From Terfezia claveryi (taxonomy: Eukaryota; Ascomycota; Pezizomycetes; Pezizales; Pezizaceae), in NCBI GenBank assembly GCA_015179025.1, contig WHUX01000066.1, positions 1 to 64,000 on the forward strand: 64,000 nt of DNA, in the 5' to 3' direction. The notes below the pieces were generated by a model. That model was not told where the DNA came from. It made no database searches and was given only the letters and a program-made list of their open reading frames with translations. The position numbers and the translations under genes were made by a program. Below are positions 1 to 11,496 of this stretch, piece by piece. Numbering within the stretch: the first letter of the stretch is position 1; each line of letters opens with the position of its first letter.

Positions 1-129
1 GGCGAGAAACCAGTGTTTATTCTAATAGACGGGAATGGCCACATCGCTCATGTGAATTTGGTCTTTGAATTTTTTCGGGAAACGGTTCATCGGCACACAT
101 ACGTTAGAATAATGGTATGTATGAAATAA
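1..129 (+). CDS. Partial ORF entering from the left window edge
   Basis: Frame 1 is open from the first base to a TAA at 127-129. It reads like coding sequence (hydrophobic strand followed by an LIDGNGH motif near residues 8-14). A GTATGT that could be a splice donor lies at about 115, so the stop may be intronic and the exon may end there. I do not recognise the family. The LIDG motif is faintly like the start of NYN-type or other fungal 'LIDGDG' domains, but this is only a guess because the N-terminus is outside the window. Confidence 0.3.
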   Translation, partial: GEKPVFILIDGNGHIAHVNLVFEFFRETVHRHTYVRIMVCMK

Positions 130-202
130 ACAATGTGTAGATATTGATTTTCCAACCATCTATCATATATTAGCAGCTGAAGGCCTTAAGAAATATTTTT
201 GC

Positions 203-2111
203 TTACTCTAGGTATGTGGTTATGGTAGTACCATTCAGGCACCGTTTCGGATTCAGGCACTCATACTGATCCTCAGCTGACTTATCTGCTGACACCTCCT
301 CCACCCTTCCTGTATCCTCTATATCCTTATATGGTTCATCCTCAGCTGACACCTCCGTATCCTCCATATCCTCATCCTCAGCTGACTTATCTGCTGACAT
401 CTCCATATCCTCCATATCCTCATCCTCAGCTGACTTATCTGCTGACACCTCCGTATCCTCCATATCCTCAGGTTCATCCTCAGCTGACTTTTCATGTTTC
501 TCCACCTTCTTTTCTGTATCCTCCATATTCTCACACGGTTCGTCCTCTGCTGACCCATCCAACCCATAGAATAAACCATCTGCTGACTCTGTATCCCCCT
601 CACAGGTGTTGTAGGCTGAATCATATGTCGGCAATTTAAAGAAAGTATTAAATATTGCAAGTGCAACATAAACCACTATCACACCAGTATCCTCATCTTG
701 GGGTAGATACCGTAGGCTTACCTCTTATGGTGCAATGACCTTAGTTCCAGCTCGGTGTTTAATATCAATGACTGCATCATTGCTATAAAGGTCTCTCCGA
801 GGCTTCAATCTAGATCGATTCATTCTGTTCAAAATCGAAGCTATTGTATTCACCGATTTGGCGTCATTGTATTATATCCCTTTCCGTGCCGCTTGTTCTC
901 CCAGAAAGGACTTTGCTGCAATAATATCCAGGTCATTTAAGAGAGCATGGCGGATAATATCAGTTCTAAAGCCTTCTTTATCCGCAAGCCTTGCCAGCTG
1001 GTACCAATTCTCCCCCCATATACCCTCGTCCTTTCTCTGCTTTCCCGGTGGGTATTTTTTTTTGATTTCTTCATGAGATAACAAAAATTGCCATATCCTC
1101 TAGTACGAAGTTTCCAAATCGATACCAAAATAAAAGTTCCGTAGTGGATTTAAGTATGATTGAGGGTCCTTTATAGAATAAGATCCCTTCGGTATGAGGC
1201 TTAAGAGGGGACTGCCTCGCAATCCGAAATAACTATTGGTGTCAGCAGGAACATATACAGATGGGAGTGGAGACTAGTAGTTACCACATATTTCCAAAAA
1301 AGGAGAAGAGACTAGGTATCATGGCGTAGTCCGACGATAAGACAAGGTCTAGGGCTCGAGACTGCTCCGGCTCAACCAGGGAAGTAAATAAGGAACCGTT
1401 GTTAAAAAGTGCTCTAATACGTCTTTGATCTCGAGAGACCTATAGACACAATAGGTTCAGGTACTGAACTATAGCATAGTCAACTGCTTCTGCAGGAAGA
1501 ATACTCCAGAAACCATAGATAGCGTTCAAATAATTGATAAGTTGTGGACTTAAACCAGCAATTGAACCGAGGTACTCCAGAGGCCCAATCTTGACATCTT
1601 CCCAAAGTCCATCAAAATATGCTAATTGCTACAGTAATTTCCATAAATCCCTCTGTTGTCGGAGGCTGTCAACATACTTCCTCTTTGCCTTATGCAGGTT
1701 ATTCCACTGATTGTCACCTCGTAGTAACATCTTAAGGATATGACCATCACAAATGGATTTTTGCACAGTAGGGCCCTTTATAAATTCTAGTCATTTGGCT
1801 TCTGTCAAGGGGTGGTAGAGGTCCACATACTACCAAGTATCAGCTGGAGCAACCACCAGCTTTGCTGCAGTGATACGGTGTCGCCCATGGAGGCAGGACA
1901 CTTTGATGTCCAGGACTATACCCTCATTATCAGGCACTTCATTAGGGTGGAGCTCTGCATGGATTAGATATAAATCATGTTTTACACCTTCGGCTGTGAA
2001 GCTGTTTTGAATACACTGAATGATGTTGGAATTGAGAGACTGTTTAAGTAAATAAGGGAATTCAAGGGAATAGAGGAAAACGCGAATCGTGCGGTAGGGT
2101 AGCAGTGCCAT
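203..2111 (-). pseudogene. DUF3723-family gene, broken by several stops
   Basis: Reading the minus strand from 2111, the first ~90 codons end in a cysteine-leucine-histidine-glycine-arginine-histidine-arginine motif followed by a Thr-Trp-stop (TAG at 1830-1832) and then a VDLYHP motif, which is the signature 'CLHGRHR...WW.VDLY' block of the fungal DUF3723 family. The block after it (DGHILK.. and a W..L..AKRKYVDSL stretch, about 1500-1780) continues the same family alignment but with further stops. A minus-strand piece at 872-1084 and the acidic ORF at 203-682 (159 codons) probably represent later parts and the disordered tail. DUF3723 has no settled biochemical role. The Trp-to-TAG change is a TGG to TAG transition. 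Gene limits are approximate; the link between the acidic ORF and the upstream part is inferred from strand and order only. Confidence 0.6.
270..560 (-). repeat. Coding-type tandem repeat encoding acidic peptide units
   Basis: Degenerate ~48-bp units rich in CCTCAGCTGA and CCATATCCTCAT. Read on the minus strand they encode repeated Ser-Ala-Glu-Asp-Glu-(Asp)-Met-Glu-Asp-Thr-Glu-Val blocks without stops, so the repeat has probably expanded inside a coding region (the acidic tail of the DUF3723-like gene). Confidence 0.7.
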
Positions 2112-3117
2112 GTTTGTTTTCTAAATGGTAAGGTTCGTTTAGGGAATATTTATAACTTATAGGTTGGTACCGACTATGACTAATCACCTGCGATTAACTA
2201 GTGTGGCTGGGATACACTAAAATGTATAAGCGCATCGGCCACTTGGGAGTCCGATACCAAGCTAATACATGAAATGTAGCGGCGTGCCCACCAGACTATA
2301 AAATGATACAGAGGAAAAAATTACTGTTTCCCATAGTGGAACGTTGTAGTTACTGTTGCATTCCTTAATGAGCTCTACAAATCTTCAAGGTCTTCATAAC
2401 TGATGAAAAAGTTAGTGCATATGCATCAGTAATATTTTCAACTTAATTGCTAATATCTTGACTTTTTCTGCTGCTCGAGGCATTTGTAGTGGTGATGATG
2501 ACGCCGAATCACATTTTCGAGGCCTAAGTATTAAAGACTATCGGTTCATAATGATTGCGAAGATCCGTACAACCGAGGAACAATAGTTTACAAGTGCTTG
2601 AGTTCCATGAGAATGAATATCCGCACCCTTACTGGGATAAATACCCTAACCAGTTTCCTCGAGTGTGTTTATGTAGGGGGGGGGTTGCTAATCATGGAGA
2701 AGCTTGTTTTCTATGTGGGGCATGTGCGGAGGGCAATGTTTCGCATCCTATGAGTCCAAGTCATAAATTTTTACTCATTACGATTCAAGCAAGCGTGCAA
2801 AAAAATCCCCTCTCTAGCCATTGCTTTTCGTCTGACCAAATGAGACCGTGGGCTATCCGGCACTGACTTCCCCACGGTGTGTTGACCTCTGTTACCGCTC
2901 ATGCTTAGTTCTGCCGCCAAGCTGTGGCAATTAAGTCTCATCCTTATTACAGCAGTTTCTTAAATGTGGCAAGGGTCTTCGGAAACGCTAACTGGATTTT
3001 TGGAGCAGGTAGTTAACACTAATGTCTCAGTACCGCACCAAAATTGAATGTCGTTTCAGCTAACTACCTATTGCGAAATAGTTAGAGATGAACCAGACTA
3101 AAAGCACAGTACATCCA
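2112..3117. other. Intergenic, no feature recognised
   Basis: About 1 kb with only short ORFs of random appearance. I see no tRNA, transposon end or conserved motif. Confidence 0.5.
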
Positions 3118-3237
3118 TCATCCCAGAGGGGAAGGCACTACCAGATTAGGCTTAAATTCGCTGGGAATCATCAGGTGCCTGCCTATGACGACATCGACTT
3201 TGATTTGATTATTTCGCGCTCTTTCTTGCCTAATTTT

Positions 3238-3781
3238 GACCACACCATTATAATGATGTGGCATTAGATCTATTGTGATTTGGCCTAACTGATGTGTATT
3301 ATATATTATCTCATATGAATAGGTAGCAATTGTGATTGGGGCCAAGTCATTATTTTAAGGCTTTTTCTTGCCTAATTTATCACATCAAAATGATGCAGCA
3401 TTCGATCTATTGTGATTTCTAAGAAAAAGTCGATGTGCAAGTATCCCCGCTGAGACTAGAATAGTAATTCCGAGATGGACCTCAAGATAACAATAACGAT
3501 GCAGCATTTGACTTATTATGATTTGGCCTGAAGCCCCCACTCTGCTCTACCTGTATTTTCTTGCCCGATTTCGATATCTATTACATTTATTAAAGAGCTA
3601 ATGTATATTTACGAACATGCATGAAGGATATGTGAGAGTGGAGCAAAGATCAAAATGATGCAGCATTTGATTTATTGTGATTTGGCCTAACCCACTGAAT
3701 ACGAGCAGAGGCTAGATAGGTTATTTTGAGCTTCACATCAACATGATGTGGCATTTGATCAATTGTGATTTGGCCTAAAAA
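3238..3781. repeat. Five spaced copies of a ~35-bp repeat
   Basis: The block ATGATG(T/C)(G/A)GCATT.GAT..ATTGTGATTTGGCCTAA occurs at about 3255, 3389, 3497, 3657 and 3743. The copies diverge by a few bases and are spaced irregularly (roughly 85-160 bp). Several begin with a small palindrome CATCA...TGATG. On the minus strand the block would encode ITIDQMPHH-like peptides, and one copy sits in a 75-codon ORF (3118-3345), so it could be a decayed coding repeat or a noncoding array. Confidence 0.65.
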
Positions 3782-4081
3782 CAGTCAATGTGCTGTTAAT
3801 GCTTCCGATGGACCCCCAATGATCTATTGCTCCACAATTTTCTTGATTTCGATACTGCATGAAGGATTTGTGAGCGAAATCTTATCTTGTAACTTTGCTT
3901 CGGGTTCGAGATTAGTTAGCGTTCCCGAAGGCCCTTGCTGACAGAATTGCTGAGAAAGGGCAAGTAGACTCAGGGTAACAGAGCACAATTTTCTTTTAAA
4001 GTGGGCACCGGACATATCACCCTGCGAGGTTTCCCTTAAGCTTCGACGGAAACGTTCCTTTGTGCTTATAAATTAGGAAAA

Positions 4082-4572
4082 ATGCCAGAAGAAAATCCAT
4101 TGCCACCTATATCATCAAGCCGGTGGAAGAAACATTGGCAACCGGAAGAAGATGAGCTGATAATCAAGCTCCGGAGCATGGGAAAGAAGTGGGACGACAT
4201 CTCGAAAGTCTTGCCAGGCCGTTCCCCTACTAGTTGTCACCTGCACTATCAGAATTACATTGAGTGCCAGCTACAGTGGGACGAGAATCAGAAAAACCAG
4301 CTCGCAATAATCTACGAAAGGTATGAGGATGAAGATTTTTCCCAATACCCATGCATTTATACTGATTGATCTCTAGGTTCAAATCTGAGATGTGGGTTAT
4401 GGTTGCTAGAGAGATGAAGATCCCTTGGAGGACTACGGAAGAAATACACTGGGTGCTTGGAGAGGAGGAGATTGTACAAAGGGCTGGGAGAGTCCCCTTC
4501 AGTTCCACTAGTTCCTTATCATTAGAAAAAGCCTCCAAGAAGTGTAAATTTGGTGGATGTACATGTACATAG
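4082..4572 (+). CDS. Small Myb/SANT-domain protein, two exons
   Basis: Exon 1 is 4082-4320 and exon 2 is 4377-4572. The 56-bp intron (4321-4376) begins GTATGA, has a CTGAT branch-like element and ends CTAG. Splicing gives 144 residues. Residues ~15-61 form a SANT/Myb repeat with W19, W37 and an aromatic Y56 in place of the third tryptophan, preceded by the acidic PEEDE start typical of Myb repeats; residues ~65-105 look like a second, weaker Myb-like unit (QWDE, EMW..VARE, IPWR, GEEE). This arrangement matches a widespread family of short fungal Myb proteins, presumably nuclear DNA-binding regulators. The ATG at 4082 is the first in frame and directly precedes the domain. No decay is visible, so it is probably functional. 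Confidence 0.85.
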
Positions 4573-5011
4573 ACCTAAAGTTAGCCAAGAAAGATAAAGA
4601 AGAGGTTTCGCAAACTTTTATGTTAAGTGTTAGTATTATTCTGGTTGCACGACCGATACGACCGACCCCTACGACTACAAAGTCGAACTAGCTTAACCTT
4701 TTCATCTTCTATAAGCCGGACTCTGGTACTGTTGTTACTTAAAGTTGGGAGCTTGCTAGAGCGGGTTCAACTTGGGAAGACAATATGCACTCTGCAGTAT
4801 AAGAAGTGTTTTGGTTTTGAGAAGCCAAGCGCTGAGCTATTTCGATAGCTATGTGTTGAGTGAGAAGCAATGCAAAAGGGGTAGACTTTTGGTATAATTT
4901 TACTTCAAGGTGCAGCTATTTTTATTTACTAACAAGTCATTGCTATAGTAATATTGGAGGTTGTCGGGTTGCCATGGTAACTTAATAAGAAAACAGCCTC
5001 TAAATTTATGC
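4573..5011. other. Intergenic downstream of the Myb gene
   Basis: Contains only a short ORF at 4627-4848 that I judge to be chance. Nothing else seen. Confidence 0.4.
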
Positions 5012-6062
5012 CTATGTCTCTCGCAAATTCTGCTTTTTGCCCTCGACTGCCAACAAGGGAGAGACGTTCAAGGTTTGATATGAATTACACAAACAATTCA
5101 AGACATATGTTTGCTGACCTACTCGCATACATGCCGTCCACACCTTCTGCCTTGCTTTCTGATCACCGAATTTAAGGTCATTCAAAATACTAGATACAAT
5201 GTCCACCAGAGTGAAATTTATACCAAGGGGGCTTAGAATATTGCATATTGTATTTGAAAGATGGCTCACAGCAGCGAACCCAGCCAAATTTGGACTAATT
5301 ATCATTTCCAAGACCCAAAGAAAAAAATCAACATAAAGCACCAGGACATTGACGCCAACCATAATGCTTATCGATCCGAAGTGCCTTAGAACCACAATTT
5401 CTGCCCAGGACACATTTCCAATGCTCACAAGCATTTTGGGTTGTGTGAAACTTATAGGTGGCCAAAGGGATATTAATTCATTCGTGATAATGCAGGGTTG
5501 TTGCAATGCCGATGTAGGTTTACTGGAGAGCAAATATACCATAGGCTGGACAATCAGTGGGATATTATCTGGGAGGGGAAGTAGTGGAGGATCTGTGTAT
5601 TGGCACTCAAGAAGAAATAAGAAGCACTCCTGAACAAGCTGCCATAGGTTAAGAGAATGGAAGTTGTTCTGTGAAAACGTCTTGCGGCGTGGACAACATA
5701 TAGTTCTAGTTTTCTCAACTTTAAGGGTTGAATTGTTTGATAGTCTATTTGGTACCTTCCCATGGTTGTTGCGAGCAATCTTGACTATGCGATCATTTAG
5801 AGCAGCGTGTATCATACTAGTAGTGGAGGCTTTGCTCAGAGTGCGGAGCATGAAGTTCTGAGCTTTGGGAGTGCGGGGCATGAAGTTCTGAGCTTTGGGA
5901 GTGCAGAGCATGAAGTTCTAAGCTTTGGCTAGGGGTTGTGTTGGGTACATGGTATGAGGCTTGGGATTGGAAAAGGAGTTTTGATGAGGTGGAATCAAGT
6001 ACATTAATTAAGTAGTCTATTTCATGGTAACTGAAATGGCAATTGTGGGCCTGGGCCTCCAA
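5012..6062 (-). CDS. Unrecognised ORF pair, possibly one frameshifted gene
   Basis: A 299-codon minus-strand ORF (5911 to 5012) is long for this AT-rich region. An upstream ORF in another frame (6062 to 5817, 81 codons) begins with a plausible protein start (M-E-A-Q..., HEIDYLINVLDS) and overlaps it across a 30-bp tandem repeat that is open in both frames. A single frameshift within or near the repeat would join them. The longer ORF has several hydrophobic stretches (for example VNVLVLYVDFFLWVLEMI) but no motif I recognise. It could be a decayed gene or a chance ORF. Confidence 0.35.
5841..5928. repeat. 30-bp tandem repeat, about 2.9 copies
   Basis: Units start GTGCGG(A/G)GCATGAAGTTC at 5841, 5871 and 5901 with a few substitutions. 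On the minus strand it encodes SSELHAPHSQ or, in another frame, PKAQNFMLRT repeats. Confidence 0.85.
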
Positions 6063-7544
6063 AAGTTCTTCACCTACCCGAGATATGTAATATGCTGTGG
6101 TTCATTCGGGTTAGCACTTCCGAGGCTTACCCTAAATTGTTTCCTACGTGAGGGCCTTACAGTAGCATACCTAGCTCATACATGGGTTATGAGTAGTGAG
6201 AGATACAGTTTGTGGCCTAGCTATGATCCATTTCAACTACACCTACCATGACACATATACACTTCCTCTACAGACCGGGTAAATTGTTGGTCAATACTTA
6301 TACCCGCAGCTCCAGTATATACTGGGGGGTAGAGTGGTTGGATGCTAAGGTGAAGTATTTGAAGTCTGCTCCCTATACTTCTGCCTATTGCACTCGGAGG
6401 CCTTTGTTGCAATCTAGAGGCGAGATCTTAATCATGGCTTGTGACCATCTAGCTGGCCGCAATCAATGTCTATTTATCTACATATATGTAGATTTTCATC
6501 TGTATATGGCTCCTGGAAGCCTTCGGGGGCACGAGATACTTCGGGGCTACTCAGTACATGCCCCTATAGTCTGGCTCATTCCTTATATATTACTACTTTA
6601 GGTCACTCCAAATAGCCACAATATCTTGTTTCTGCTACAGGATATAGAGCTCAATACATCATTTGTATACTCTATCTCATATTTCTAGCTATTTCAATAT
6701 TTACAGACTGTTCTAGGGTGAAGTACACCTTCATTGACCTCGTATCTGCTACCGCCGTTGGCTTCTTGTGTAATGCATACTATTCTTGCAGCCAGGCAGG
6801 GTTACTCAGTTGTCTGATCAATAGATACCCGTTATCAGATCTACGAGATAACAAGATATACAGGGTATAGAGGATATAGGAGCTACGTAAGGTAAATAAG
6901 TAATATAGCTCTATGCCTATACATTGTATCCTAACATAAATATATTAAGGTGCTGGCACTATGTAGGCTTGTAAGTTCATAATATCTATGGGTGGAGAGG
7001 TCATACTGAGAGAGGGGGGCAATTACATCCTTTTCGAGGTGGATTGATGCATATGATAGCTTCACATGAGTTATTCAACTAGCTAGTATATGCATATTGT
7101 AGAGCATATTCAGGAGTGTCAGGAAACAATTTATCCAGTAGGAAGTATAGCCAGCATAGTATCTCGGGATATGTGTTATGATAGCACCACTATGGATCGT
7201 AGCTAGGCCAAAAACTATATCTCTACAGACTTTTAGCGCAAGCCACATACTAGCTAAAATGAGTGACATTAGCGTCATCAGAAGACTTACCCTGAAGCAT
7301 GAAATTCGGATCACCAGCGAATTATGGTGCTCTTGTTCGGCTCTTTTTTGCCTTTTTTTTCCTTCCTATTTGGGAAGAGAGGGCTTGGCGCACATATGCA
7401 GGCATATTACAAGATACATATGCATAAAATGTTATAGATATTTTCAATTTCAGAGGCCTTAGGTTTCTTCCACGCCTTGCTTTATTGTAGATATTCCAAA
7501 TGTAGTTCCGGTTTGCTGCTAAATTACAGCAAAAGCGACCACAA
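6063..7544. other. Gene-poor, TA-rich stretch
   Basis: About 1.5 kb with high TpA content and no ORF that looks genuine. The ORF at 6248-6601 (117 codons) shows no recognisable motif and is likely chance. Confidence 0.4.
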
Positions 7545-7870
7545 AATTATCGTCTGATTGTATAAACGCCCAGTCTCCCGAACTAAAGAAACCATCAGAA
7601 CCCACCCCTGCCTCCCCCACCTCATCCCCAGTATAAAAAGTCCTCCCCCAACACGCCCACTCCTGGCCCCCCCTCCCTCCCCCCCCTCCCCTTCCCACTA
7701 GCGACGCCTCTCCTTCCCACGAACCTATACCCAGGCAGTAGACGTAGTTGACCCTGGCGGTTCTCCCCCACCTCACCACCCTGCCTAGACCTATCCCTAC
7801 CACCTTTCTTTCCCTCCCTTCTTCTCCTCCATTCTTGATTCAGGCCCCCCTCCATTATTCTTTTTTGCCA
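7545..7870 (-). mobile_element. LINE-I (Tad1-type) 3' fragment, rearranged
   Basis: Minus-strand frames contain EGGLNQEWRRRREG and GRVVRWGRTARVNYVYC, matching the ITEGGLKQEWRRKRE and GRVVKW..RARVNY.HC blocks at the end of ORF2 in the LINE copies at 29.3, 32 and 45 kb. Sequence related to the LINE 3' UTR follows (TTCGGGAGACTGGGCG). The C-terminal zinc motif and the poly-A tail are missing, so it is an internally deleted, old fragment. It lies about 90 bp upstream of the DUF3435 gene start. Confidence 0.7.
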
Positions 7871-7960
7871 TATTATTACCATAATTATCGTGTAGTATCC
7901 CTCAAAAGGGGCTATTAAAACGACCACACCAACCATGTAGTACCAGCAACATAGCACAAC

Positions 7961-9716
7961 ATGCCTCACTCATTGGAACACTATGAAGCTCTTGAGGCCG
8001 CCATGCGCGACCAGCCTTGTTTGGTTGTACCAGGGACACAAAAGCTCAGGAAACAAGTAGCAGATGCATGGTCATCGTATGTACTCCCTCCGTTGGAATT
8101 CCATCCTTTTCTCGGAAGTATGTAGGTACCAATTACATCCACGATTTCTAGGTATATGGAGTTTTGTGGAATAGACCCTTCTGAACATGATATTCAACTT
8201 TCGAACTCTGGCCATGTTGAGATAATTACCTTTCTCAGCTGGTTACTAGATTCCCGAGCCATGAAGTGGAAAGTAAGTCTTGTTACCGTATGGCACTACC
8301 ATTCACACCATATTGCTACGGTTTCTGGCCAACCACTTGCGGCAGAGACCAGACGACATGTGAACCAATTTATTCAAGAGCTAAAGAAAATGGAACCTCC
8401 GAAACCAAAGCCTGTTTTCAATTTTGTGGATTTTCAGAATCTCCTTAACTTCAACTGGACTTATGCAAAAGCCCATCCCCGTATTCGAGTGCAAAATGCG
8501 CTGCTTATTTAGATCTTTGCCTTCATAGCTTCTCGACCTAGAGCGATAGTTAACGGCGATTATAATGTGGGAGCAATTCGGTACGGAGACTGCAGCCTGG
8601 GAAAAGTCCGAATCGATAACTATGAGAAGTGGCGCTTGGAACTCATATGTCGTAAAACGAAGGGGAATGGTCCACCAAAAATCTTTTCACTTCAAGAACA
8701 ACCAAACAGGATATCCTGTCCGATTTTGCTTTTCTTGGTTCTTGCTTTTGTTGATAATGTATTTGCCAGCCTGGATTCTCTCGGACAGTTGTCCAAGATT
8801 AGCATTCCTTCGAACTGACAGTCCCTTGAGTTGCGGTTTAAGGAGAGTATAGAACAGCAACCAATTTTTCGAAAGGTGTGGCGACAGTCAGTGGTCACGA
8901 ATGAGTGTCTATCTGCAGACCAGTTCAGGGTATATTTAAAACAATTGTCCCTTGAGGCTGGATTTACAAGACCGGTATTGCCATATGCTATTCAGAGAGG
9001 GGCTGCAAATATGATTGAGTGTAAGCAAAATCACTTCATTACTCTACTTATACTAAGCTATTCTAGGCATTGCAACGGAAGCTCAACAGAATCAGATTAT
9101 GGGTCATACACATGGCTCAGTCTTCCAGAAGCATTATATTTCATATAAAATCAGAGTGGATACACAGGCTGCATTTTTGGGCTCCAAACCACAAATGGAG
9201 ATTGGGGAAATATCACGGACGATGGATCACAGAAGCTCTACAGAGTTGTCAATGGATGAAATGACAGAGGTTGAGGCCTCCCCTGCTCTGCAGGAAATGG
9301 CAGCTGAGATCAGTGCATATAGGCAAGAGCTGGTAGACAAGTATGGGAGTGCTCGTAGGGGTTGTGCACCGAGGGAAGCAGTGGATAAGTTGAAAAGGTT
9401 GGCTGCTAGGCGGCGCTCGCAATTAAAACGACATATAGCTAAAGCCCTAGAGAAGAAAAGAGAGAGCTTTGACATAGAAATCTCGAATTTGGAGATTGCT
9501 TCACAGCTAACGGGAAGACAATTAGATCTAGATTTGAAGGAGGAGGAATTATGTGTGCCAAAAGAGCTTGTAGACCTTTTTAAGAAGGGATTATTTCATG
9601 AACTTGTTGTTGCTCTCATTGACTTGCTGAGAAAGGATAAGGAAGAAGATGAGGGAGGGAATGAGGGGCTGGATGAGGGGGAAGATGAGGGGGGAGATGA
9701 GGGGGGGGATGAGTGA
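7961..9716 (+). pseudogene. DUF3435-family tyrosine recombinase (Starship-captain-like) with two in-frame stops
   Basis: Three exons, 7961-8076, 8152-9020 and 9067-9716, joined by introns of 75 bp (GTATGT...TTTCTAG) and 46 bp (GTAAGC...TTCTAG), keep one frame for 545 codons including the terminal TGA. The order of motifs follows DUF3435: an N-terminal SAM-like part (WLLDSRAMKWKVS), the box-I region FIASRPRA, the KTKG / CPILLFLVLAF.DN.F block, LRFKESIEQQPIFR, YAIQRGAAN, IMGH and finally VFQKHYISYKIRVDTQAAFLG. The recombinase residues Arg (ASRP), Arg (IQR), His (MGH) and Tyr (HYIS) are all present. A coiled, basic region and an acidic tail with GGDEGGDE repeats end the protein. Two stops interrupt it: TAG 8510-8512 (probably from CAG) and TGA 8816-8818 (probably from CGA). 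The family includes the integrases of giant fungal Starship elements, but cargo or element ends were not found here. Confidence 0.85.
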
Positions 9717-10562
9717 GTGGGGGAGGTGTGAACATTGTATTCCTTTTTTCTCGATCGTCTACATACATTTCTGCCTGAGGAAATGGTCTTCACTATATTA
9801 GCACTAAACGAATGTTATTTCATATAGTCCATGCCAACGTGAAAAATTCCCTTCATGGTTGGTACCTGTTGGTGTATTGTAATTAAATAAAACGAAAAAT
9901 AATTATGACATGAACAAATGTTTCAATGCTGTATGACTCGCCCAATAGAGACCAACAACTCGACAGTGTTACTCATGATATCCTAAAAATGTTATTATTA
10001 TTATCACGAGAGAGGTTAGAAGAGACATACCATATGCTCAACCAATGCCTCCATAATATTTAAGTTCTCATGAAAATAAGATCTATCCATATGGATTGCA
10101 AATGTTCGATCGTCAACCAAGAAAGTTTCCCCCGTGTTGTCGTAGCACATGCGGAACAGTGTGACAGACCAGCCTAAAGTAGAGGTTAGAGACCAATATG
10201 TGTAACGGGAAGGGCTATATATCCGAACATAGAATTCCCACAACCTGCAGCGCTGGATCCATTGTCCACTTTTGAGCCCATTTTAAGACTCCAAGCATTC
10301 CTCAAAGAACTTTTTGTCAATCAGTAAAAGGCTTTCTATCAGAATTTGGATGATCTAATAGGCACCTAACCTCAACAACACCTAGGTCAAAGCGAAAACC
10401 ACCTTTGAGATATTAGAAAACCCTATCATAGTGCTCGCTATGACCAGGAATAATGGCAATTTCCTTGCGGAGTAGGGTCATAGTGGAAGAATGCAGAGAC
10501 AAATAATCGATAAAGTAGGACCAAAGATTTGAATCAAACCAACCCTCCCTAATTTCTGGGGC
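9717..10562. other. Intergenic between recombinase and hypothetical ORFs
   Basis: Holds a 75-codon minus-strand ORF (10016-10243) with protein-like composition (YDNTGETFLVDDRTF) flanked by stops. It may be an exon remnant of an unrecognised gene. Nothing else seen. Confidence 0.35.
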
Positions 10563-11496
10563 TCAGGAGGGTTGTGTGAATTTATTGCATAATAGTGTTA
10601 AGCATTGGAGGGCTCCGTAGATGTAGTGAAAGTAGAATTGGAAGTCATCATGATTGTGCTTAGCATTGTTGCTGAGGTTTGGGAGTTTTGAGTTTTGGAG
10701 TATATCTGCAGTAGAGAGGCCTGCAGCAGTTTTGTAGTAGCGATTTGGGTTGGGGTTGGGTGCTATATGTTGAATGTATATGTTGCGTACTGAATCATCA
10801 CAAAAAGCGAGGTCAACAAGGGCTTCTATCGATTCCGGTAAATGAACAGCGGTTGGGGCTGGTTTTGCTGCTGGTTCCTCGTATATTACTACTGGTTTCT
10901 CGTATATTGCTGCTATACCACTGCTAACAACTTGAATGTGTCCCATTTGACTGTTTTCCACACTAATATTGGTCACATTTTTGACATGGGAATGGGTTTT
11001 TCTATCACAAATATTAGGGAAATAGGGTCTGCTCCTCACTTGTGTTCTTCTATTTATCCCGTAGGATCTCTCAAATTCATGGAAAGCTATAGCAAACCAT
11101 GGTTGTCCTTTGTCAACTATGGGGAGCTGTAGCCAACCATAATTTCTCCGATGAAGGCACCCCGCGAGCAGCAGCCGTAGCGCATGTTCTCAATACTCAG
11201 GATTCAGGAAGCACAAAAGACACAAATGAAGAGATTGATTCTCAAATACGGTACCCTTTTTTAGGCTGGATATTTTCACTTTGCAAAAGGGTTTTTAGAA
11301 AATGTTTTGGTAGGCCTAGGGGAACATCTCTGCGATCTTTGTGGAGTTGTTTCTGGTAAAACTCAATGAACACTGCTTCAAAATGTTTTGCTTTTTTCTT
11401 GTCGGCGAATTTTGTCTTGTGTTTGTTAAAGAATTCAATGATTGCAGGTGGAATTGTTGTTTTGGTGGTGGCCATCCTGGTTTGTCGTGAAGACAT
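10563..11496 (-). CDS. Unrecognised gene, probably two or more exons
   Basis: Two minus-strand open segments lie in series. The first (11496 to 11242, 84 codons) starts MSSRQTRMATT and is rich in Lys and aromatic residues (AIIEFFNKHKTKFADKKKAKHFEA). The second is open from about 11190 to 10563; its upstream part reads VDKGQPWFAIAFHEFERSYG, which looks coding although no ATG precedes it, so an intron between the two segments is likely. I could not fix the splice sites. The second part contains a short KPVVIYEEPAAK repeat-like stretch. No family is recognised. Confidence 0.4.

Noticed and set aside
8077..8151. Reading the DUF3435 gene as starting at 8156 only
   Set aside because: A good intron (GTATGT...TTTCTAG) joins the upstream exon at 7961 in frame, giving the expected N-terminus.
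8480..8512. The TAG at 8510 lying in an intron
   Set aside because: The only candidate donor-acceptor pair would make a 32-bp intron, below the sizes seen elsewhere in the window, and family alignment needs the surrounding residues.
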